Positions 14,611 through 21,029 of a DNA stretch of 21,029 bases are shown in pieces (within the stretch, counting starts at the first letter, position 1; the number at the start of each line of letters is the position of its first letter). The notes under the pieces are model-generated. The model searched no databases. It worked only from the letters and a program-made list of their open reading frames with translations, and was not told where the DNA came from. Origin of the DNA: NORP181 sp047623555. GTDB lineage: Bacteria; Pseudomonadota; Alphaproteobacteria; Rhodobacterales; Rhodobacteraceae. The DNA lies in the NCBI GenBank assembly GCA_047623555.1, contig JBLHMP010000072.1, positions 1 through 21,029 on the forward strand, written 5' to 3'. A program made the translations under genes and the position numbers.

Positions 14611-15759
14611 TCAGCCTTTCATTCCATCCCAGAACGATTTTACAGAGGAAAAGAACGATTTGGATTCCGGATTGTTGTCTTCGCTTAGTTCCATGAATTC
14701 ACGCAGTAATTCAGTTTGCCGGTTGGTCAGATTGACCGGTGTTTCCACCGCCAACTCGATAAACATATCGCCAATAGCCCCACCGCGCAGGGATGGAATG
14801 CCTTTGCCTCGCAGACGCATTTGACGCCCCGATTGGCTGCCCACAGGGATCTGCACCCGGCCGCGACCACCGTCTATGGTCGGCACTTCGATGGCGCCAC
14901 CAAGGGCGGCGTTGGCCATTGCGACAGGCACGCGGCAATATAGGTTTACACCGTCACGCTCGAACAGGTCATGCGCCGTAACTTCGACAAAGATATAGAG
15001 GTCTCCGGGGGGACCACCACGCATGCCGGCCTCGCCTTCGCCAGCCAGGCGGATGCGGGTTCCGGTTTCGACACCAGCAGGGATGTTGACGTTCAGCGCC
15101 CGGTTCTTTTCGACCCGGCCAGCACCACCACAGGATTTGCATGGGTTGTTGATGATTTGCCCCAGGCCGGAACAGGTCGGGCAGGTGCGTTCAACGGTAA
15201 AGAACCCCTGTTGTGCGCGAACCTTTCCCATGCCGGAACAGGTCGGGCAGGTTGTTGGCTCGGCCCCACCCTCAGCACCGCTGCCTTCGCAGGCGCTGCA
15301 GGATACGGCGGTAGGGACGTTGATGGTTTTTTGTAGCCCGGAAAATGCCTCTTCCAGGGTGACGTGCAGGTTATAGCGAAGGTCAGAGCCGCGTGCAGCG
15401 CGACGTCCGCCGCCGCCTGCGCGTTGGCCGCCCATGAAGTCGCCGAACAGGTCGTCGAACACATCGGAAAATGCGCTTGAGAAGTCGCCGTTGCCGCCGC
15501 CGCCAAAACCGGCTCCGGGGCGGCCACCGCCACCTTCGAATGCGGCGTGACCAAAGCGATCATAGGCCGCCTTTTTCTCATCGTTTTTCAGAATTTCGTA
15601 GGCTGCGTTCGCCTCTTTGAACTGTGATTCCGCATTTGGATTATCAGAGTTGCGATCTGGGTGCAGTTCGCGGGCTTTGCCCCGATAAGCCTTTTTGATT
15701 TCGTCAGCCGAGGCCCCTTTGGACACGCCGAGTACGTCATAAAAGTCACGTTTTGACAT
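14611..15759 (-). CDS. dnaJ: Chaperone protein DnaJ (Hsp40)
   Basis: DnaJ delivers unfolded proteins to DnaK and stimulates its ATPase. The 382-residue product is full length. It has the J domain at 1-70 with HPD at 33-35, a Gly/Phe-rich linker at about 75-120, four zinc-finger repeats (C154xxC157, C171xxC174, C193xxC196, C207xxC210, each CxxCxGxG), and C-terminal substrate-binding domains to DGMKG. The ATG at 15759 has a strong AAGGGGAA site. It lies 75 bp after dnaK on the same strand, with a GC-rich hairpin between them, so it is probably expressed from the dnaK promoter at a lower level. Confidence 0.97.
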   Translation of the reverse strand: MSKRDFYDVLGVSKGASADEIKKAYRGKARELHPDRNSDNPNAESQFKEANAAYEILKNDEKKAAYDRFGHAAFEGGGGRPGAGFGGGGNGDFSSAFSDVFDDLFGDFMGGQRAGGGGRRAARGSDLRYNLHVTLEEAFSGLQKTINVPTAVSCSACEGSGAEGGAEPTTCPTCSGMGKVRAQQGFFTVERTCPTCSGLGQIINNPCKSCGGAGRVEKNRALNVNIPAGVETGTRIRLAGEGEAGMRGGPPGDLYIFVEVTAHDLFERDGVNLYCRVPVAMANAALGGAIEVPTIDGGRGRVQIPVGSQSGRQMRLRGKGIPSLRGGAIGDMFIELAVETPVNLTNRQTELLREFMELSEDNNPESKSFFSSVKSFWDGMKG

Positions 15760-15787
15760 CTATTTGTTCCCCTTGCTGAAACGACGC

Positions 15788-15813
15788 GGGCCGGCCCGGT
15801 GTCGGGTCGGCCC
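15788..15813 (-). other. GC-rich intercistronic hairpin between dnaK and dnaJ
   Basis: Arms of 11 bp (GGGCCGGCCCG and CGGGTCGGCCC on the plus strand) pair with one mismatch around a GTGT loop. There is no T-run. It is probably an mRNA-stability or partial-termination element that gives more dnaK than dnaJ message. Confidence 0.6.
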
Positions 15814-15834
15814 ACATAGTTTCAATCTCGTGCC

Positions 15835-17739
<1,905 letters not shown>

Positions 17740-17852
17740 GTCTTTTGATCCCTCTTAATTTAAGGCGATTACCCGAGGCCTGAACCCATTGTGGCATCCT
17801 GGCCCCGATTTTCAGTGCCCGTCGATTTTGTCTATCATCGAGCGTCTCCGGG

Positions 17853-17883
17853 TATATAGGGAGCGTAAACGTGCGCTGCAACC
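17853..17883 (-). promoter_or_regulatory. Sigma32-like heat-shock promoter of dnaK
   Basis: On the minus strand GGTTGCA (-35) and CCCTATATA (-10) are separated by 15 bp, close to the RpoH consensus CTTGAA / CCCCATNTA. Transcription from it would give a leader of about 105 bases before dnaK. No CIRCE element was seen. Confidence 0.6.
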
Positions 17884-17954
17884 ATCCTTAAGCGCGGTAT
17901 TTCACGAATCTTTGTAGATTTTGTATTGGTTCGGTAAGGAATGGGGAAACTCTG

Positions 17955-18557
17955 GTGGCCAGACTGCAAATTCGCGGTTTTCAGATCTTCAAATCGTATC
18001 TGGATATGTCGACGCAGCGGGCGTTGATTGACGCGTTGCGACCGGTGCTCAAATCGGCACCTTTGTTTTCGCCGGACACTCCCCATGGCAAAGCTATGTC
18101 GGTGCGGATGACATCTGCGGGGCGCTATGGCTGGTGTTCTGACAAAAGCGGCTATCGTTATGCGCCGCAACATCCGTTGGGTACAGCATGGCCAGATATT
18201 CCTGCGCCGATTTTGGCGATATGGGATGCGGTGACCGGGCTGGACCGTCGGCCCGACAGCTGTTTGATAAATTACTATGGCGAAGGTGCGCGCATGGGGA
18301 TGCATCAGGACAAGGACGAGGCCGATTTTAGTTGGCCGGTGGTGTCTGTGTCGCTGGGGGATGATGGATTGTTTCGTATTGGCCATACAACGCGGGGCGG
18401 TAAATCAGAATCGATATGGCTGAGTTCGGGCGATGTGGTGGTGATGGGCGGCCCGGCACGTTTGACCTATCATGGGGTGGACCGGATCAGATTTCAGACC
18501 TCAAAACTGCTGCCAAAGGGCGGGCGGATCAATTTGACGCTGCGCGTTGTGGACTAA
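17955..18557 (+). CDS. alkB: AlkB-type 2-oxoglutarate/Fe(II) DNA repair dioxygenase
   Basis: AlkB removes methyl groups from 1-methyladenine and 3-methylcytosine in DNA by oxidative demethylation. The 200-residue product has the iron ligands His117 and Asp119 (MHQDKDE) and His173 (TYHGVDR), plus the 2-oxoglutarate/substrate arginines in RINLTLR (Arg191, Arg197). SCLINYYGEGARMGMHQD and VVSVSLGDDGLFRIG are typical family blocks. The start is a GTG at 17955, with a purine-rich AAGGAATGGGG upstream; no ATG is available in frame near it. It is divergent from dnaK and convergent with the kpsM-like gene, with only 23 bp between the stops and no terminator visible there. Confidence 0.92.
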   Translation: MARLQIRGFQIFKSYLDMSTQRALIDALRPVLKSAPLFSPDTPHGKAMSVRMTSAGRYGWCSDKSGYRYAPQHPLGTAWPDIPAPILAIWDAVTGLDRRPDSCLINYYGEGARMGMHQDKDEADFSWPVVSVSLGDDGLFRIGHTTRGGKSESIWLSSGDVVVMGGPARLTYHGVDRIRFQTSKLLPKGGRINLTLRVVD

Positions 18558-18580
18558 GCCCACACAGTCAAAGCACCGTG

Positions 18581-19402
18581 TTAGCGCCTTGCATTCCAAC
18601 TCACCGAGGCGTGTTTGCGGGTGTAAAATTCACCCATCAACCCAAGCATCAACAAAATAATCCCAACCCACAGGGCATATTCCCAGCTGCTATAGCGTGG
18701 GTGATAGTTGATGAAAGTATAGCCCCGCGCCTGGTCAATACAATGGAACAGTGGGTTCCAGTCAAAAATTGCCAGCATGAAACTGGGCAGTGTGTTGGCG
18801 ACAAACATTTTGCCAGACGCGATCATGTTGGCCCGCTGATAAACCGTCGTAATCACCCCAATTGCCGCCGGAAACCAGGGTTTTAACGCCAGAAACACCA
18901 GCCCCAATGCTGCACCGGTAAACCAGGCCAGCAACAACATGCCAAAGGCACCAACCCAGCCGTTGATGACCACAGGTGTAAACGCGACATGATAGATAAA
19001 CAGGATCGCAAACAACGATAGCAGCTGAATATACAGTGCCCCAAGTGCCGCGGCCGCAATGGCGATGATGGTGTTCATCGGCGCATGAAGCATCATCGGA
19101 TTGGATGGCCCCTCAGAGCCAACAACAGCCCCAAGCGTTTTTGTATGTGTCATATAGAGGAAGACGCCAGACATGATATAAAGCAGGAAATCACCCCGAA
19201 TCGCCGTTCCTTTAAGCCCAAGTAGCGAAAACATCACATAAAAAGCCATGATGAAAATTGCCACCTGAAGCATATTCAGCAAGATCGCAATAATCGCATT
19301 ATTGTGGGTTTTCCGCACGTTACGAACGATTGAGTGAAAGATCAGCTCAAAGATTCGGATGGCGCCGGTCAGGCTTGAACTTGGCTTGGTGGTTATGAAC
19401 AT
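18581..19402 (-). CDS. ABC-2 type polysaccharide export permease (KpsM/Wzm-like)
   Basis: The 273-residue inner-membrane permease has about six TM helices (about 37-60, 73-90, 112-137, 150-172, a weaker segment near 180-215, 243-258). Such proteins pair with a KpsT/Wzt ATPase to move capsule or O-antigen chains across the membrane. The family C-terminal block is present (IFDWNPLFHCIDQARGYTF), as are the N-terminal amphipathic segment and an R/K-rich start. The ATG at 19402 is divergent from cysQ. No ATPase gene lies on either side: downstream is convergent alkB and upstream is divergent cysQ, so the ATPase partner must be elsewhere. Adjacency to cysQ-kdsB supports a Kdo-linked or capsule-type polysaccharide. 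Confidence 0.85.
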   Translation of the reverse strand: MFITTKPSSSLTGAIRIFELIFHSIVRNVRKTHNNAIIAILLNMLQVAIFIMAFYVMFSLLGLKGTAIRGDFLLYIMSGVFLYMTHTKTLGAVVGSEGPSNPMMLHAPMNTIIAIAAAALGALYIQLLSLFAILFIYHVAFTPVVINGWVGAFGMLLLAWFTGAALGLVFLALKPWFPAAIGVITTVYQRANMIASGKMFVANTLPSFMLAIFDWNPLFHCIDQARGYTFINYHPRYSSWEYALWVGIILLMLGLMGEFYTRKHASVSWNARR

Positions 19403-19486
19403 ATTTGGCTATCCAGTGGCTCGGCACACAATGACACGGAATTCTTGCTGTTCCGTTGCTTGCCAAGCATAAGGGGCCCGACAACA

Positions 19487-19497
19487 TTATTCAATAA
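19487..19497. promoter_or_regulatory. TTATTCAATAA palindrome upstream of cysQ
   Basis: This is the second copy of the 11-bp palindrome seen at 11041-11051, here 26 bp before the cysQ start. A separate inverted repeat ACGGAA-N9-TTCCGT lies at 19436-19456 in the same divergent promoter region. Confidence 0.35.
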
Positions 19498-19523
19498 ACC
19501 TACAATTTGACGGAGAAATTTTA

Positions 19524-20321
19524 ATGAATTACGAAATTCTTGTACCGGTGATCCGCAAACTGGCCATTCAGGCAGGTGAGAAAATCATGGAAATTTACGG
19601 ATCTGACGACTTTGATATCCGCTCGAAATCGGATGAAAGTCCGGTGACCGCCGCGGACGAAGCCGCAGATGCGATCATTTCCGATGGTCTGCGCGCGGCC
19701 TTTCCAGAAATGATGCTGGTAACCGAAGAACAGTCTGACACGCACAAAACGCAGGGCGATACATTTCTGATCGTTGATCCGCTGGATGGCACCAAAGAAT
19801 TCATTCATCGCCGCGGAGATTTTACCGTCAATATCGCATTGGTGGAAAAAGGGGTTCCAACGCGTGGCGTTGTTTATGCGCCAGCCAAAGATCGGATGTT
19901 TTTCACCTTGGCCGACGGGCAGTCGGTCGAAGAAACCGGTGAATTTGATGTCGATACCGTTGGTCCGACTACGCCGATTAACGTTGCCAAATCGGACAAT
20001 ACTGCATTGATGGTTGTGGCCAGTAAATCGCACCGGGATCAGGCCACCGATGATTACATCAACAAATATGCGGTTAAGGATATGAAAAGCGCCGGTTCGT
20101 CGCTCAAATTCTGCCTGATTGCAACGGGAGAGGCCGATATCTATCCGCGCGTGGGACGTACCATGGAATGGGACACTGCCGCAGGTCACGCCGTTTTGTC
20201 CGGCGCCGGTGGCCGCGTTGTACGCTTTGATGATCACAGCCCGCTGGTCTACGGCAAAGAGGATTACGCCAATCCGTTCTTCATCGCCTATGCGCCAGGT
20301 GTTGAGCTGAAGGACGCCTGA
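19524..20321 (+). CDS. cysQ: 3'(2'),5'-bisphosphate nucleotidase CysQ
   Basis: CysQ hydrolyses 3'-phosphoadenosine 5'-phosphate (PAP) to AMP, clearing the by-product of sulfate activation and sulfotransfer. The 265-residue product has the inositol-monophosphatase-fold metal sites: TEEQ (Glu68, Glu69), DPLDGT at 85-90 and EWDTAAGHAV at 215-224. SPVTAADEAAD near 39-49 is also typical of CysQ. The ATG at 19524 has a GGAG site 9 bp upstream. Its TGA overlaps the kdsB ATG by one base (TGATG), so the two are translationally coupled. Coupling to kdsB, next to an export permease, hints that PAP removal could serve a polysaccharide sulfotransferase; that is inference. Confidence 0.93.
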   Translation: MNYEILVPVIRKLAIQAGEKIMEIYGSDDFDIRSKSDESPVTAADEAADAIISDGLRAAFPEMMLVTEEQSDTHKTQGDTFLIVDPLDGTKEFIHRRGDFTVNIALVEKGVPTRGVVYAPAKDRMFFTLADGQSVEETGEFDVDTVGPTTPINVAKSDNTALMVVASKSHRDQATDDYINKYAVKDMKSAGSSLKFCLIATGEADIYPRVGRTMEWDTAAGHAVLSGAGGRVVRFDDHSPLVYGKEDYANPFFIAYAPGVELKDA

Positions 20322-21029
20322 TGTCAGTCCTGATCGTAATCCCCGCGCGCTACGCTTCCAGCAGATATCCCGGCAAGCCGCTGGTGCCTTTAACGGGCGC
20401 TAGCGGTGTGTCGCGGTCGTTGATCGAACGCTCATGGCTGGCAGCAAGCGCTGTGGCGGGGGTCGATCGGGTGGTTGTGGCTACAGATGACGATCGCATC
20501 AAAACGGCGTCTGAGGCTTTTGGGGCCGAGGTCGTGATGACCTCGGACACCTGCGCCAACGGCACTGAACGCTGTGCTGAGGCCCACGCCGCGCTGGGCG
20601 GTGGCTATGATGTTGTGGTTAATCTTCAGGGCGATGCTCCGTTGACGCCGCATTGGTTTGTTGAGGATTTGATAAAAGGCCTGCGCGCGGCCCCTCTGGC
20701 TGGAGTGGCAACGCCGGTTCTGCGGTGTGACGGCACGGCGCTGAACGGGTTTCTTGCAGATCGCAAGGCAGGTCGGGTCGGGGGCACCACGGCGGTGTTT
20801 TCTGCGGATCACAGTGCGATGTATTTCTCAAAAGAAGTGGTGCCGTTCACCACTGAAATATACGCGGATTCTGCTCCGACTCCGGTGTTTCACCACGTTG
20901 GCGTTTATGCCTATCGCCCGGATGCATTGGCCGCCTATCCCAATTGGTTGGTTGGCCCGCTTGAACAACTTGAAGGTCTTGAACAGCTCCGGTTCATGGA
21001 AAACAACCGCCGTGTTCTTTGTGTCGAAG
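20321..21029 (+). CDS. kdsB: CMP-Kdo synthetase (3-deoxy-manno-octulosonate cytidylyltransferase), 3' end cut by the window
   Basis: KdsB activates Kdo with CTP for LPS inner core or Kdo-anchored capsule synthesis in the cytosol. The 236 residues present carry the nucleotide-binding start IPARYASSRYPGKPL (7-21), ATDDDRI (54-60), TSDTCANGTERCAEA (74-88), NLQGDAPLTP (101-110) and FHHVGVYAYR. The usual GDEP motif reads GDAP here, and there is a slightly longer loop after KPLVPL than in enteric KdsB, so substrate detail could differ. The start at 20321 overlaps the cysQ stop by one base. The frame is still open at the edge, and only a few residues should be missing. Confidence 0.9.
   Translation, partial: MSVLIVIPARYASSRYPGKPLVPLTGASGVSRSLIERSWLAASAVAGVDRVVVATDDDRIKTASEAFGAEVVMTSDTCANGTERCAEAHAALGGGYDVVVNLQGDAPLTPHWFVEDLIKGLRAAPLAGVATPVLRCDGTALNGFLADRKAGRVGGTTAVFSADHSAMYFSKEVVPFTTEIYADSAPTPVFHHVGVYAYRPDALAAYPNWLVGPLEQLEGLEQLRFMENNRRVLCVE

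Noticed and set aside
19521..20237. 238-codon minus-strand open frame opposite cysQ
   Set aside because: Antisense shadow of cysQ, whose catalytic motifs are complete on the plus strand.

Overview
The window looks like chromosome of an alphaproteobacterium of the Rhodobacteraceae (Roseobacter group). The evidence is the adjacency rnhB-ccrM (a CcrM-type GANTC methyltransferase), the dnaK-dnaJ pair, alphaproteobacterial-style protein sequences throughout, and a cysQ-kdsB pair next to a capsule-type ABC-2 permease. The very heavy gene decay in the left third would suit a genome-plastic, pseudogene-rich member such as Octadecabacter, but that genus guess is weak.

Left third (1-6914): a gene graveyard. 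Essentially every recognisable gene between about 250 and 6914 is broken. In order these are a DctD-like response regulator (+), an oligopeptide ABC transporter ATPase and its periplasmic binding protein (-), a phosphonate transporter phnC-phnD-phnE-phnE2 (+), an aldehyde dehydrogenase (-) and its AcoR-like sigma54 activator (-). The lesions are of several kinds: single-base frameshifts (several next to homopolymers), nonsense codons, in-gene deletions, a 32-bp tandem duplication, and two tail-to-tail junctions at which two convergent genes both lost their 3' ends. No insertion sequence is visible. Regulatory DNA around the dead genes still holds good palindromes at 3083-3105 and 6249-6268.

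Middle (7083-11663): intact genes. There is an RgpF-like rhamnan-synthesis glycosyltransferase (-), a 520-residue protein fusing a DUF427 domain to a class III adenylate cyclase (-), a two-TM membrane protein with a C-terminal winged helix (the reverse of the ToxR/CadC order), and a small exported protein whose 3' end overlaps it. A second small exported cysteine-containing protein is divergent (+). The minus-strand trio at 11018-8382 could be one signalling unit.

Right half (11764-21029): housekeeping genes. rnhB and ccrM are on +, with three GANTC sites packed into 39 bp just before ccrM. radC, dnaJ and dnaK are on -, with a sigma32-like promoter for dnaK. alkB is divergent on +. A KpsM-like polysaccharide export permease on - is divergent from cysQ-kdsB on +, and kdsB runs off the right edge. 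KdsB (activates Kdo), the KpsM-like permease and the distant RgpF-like enzyme together point to surface polysaccharide production.

No tRNA, rRNA, CRISPR array, complete mobile element or replication origin was seen.
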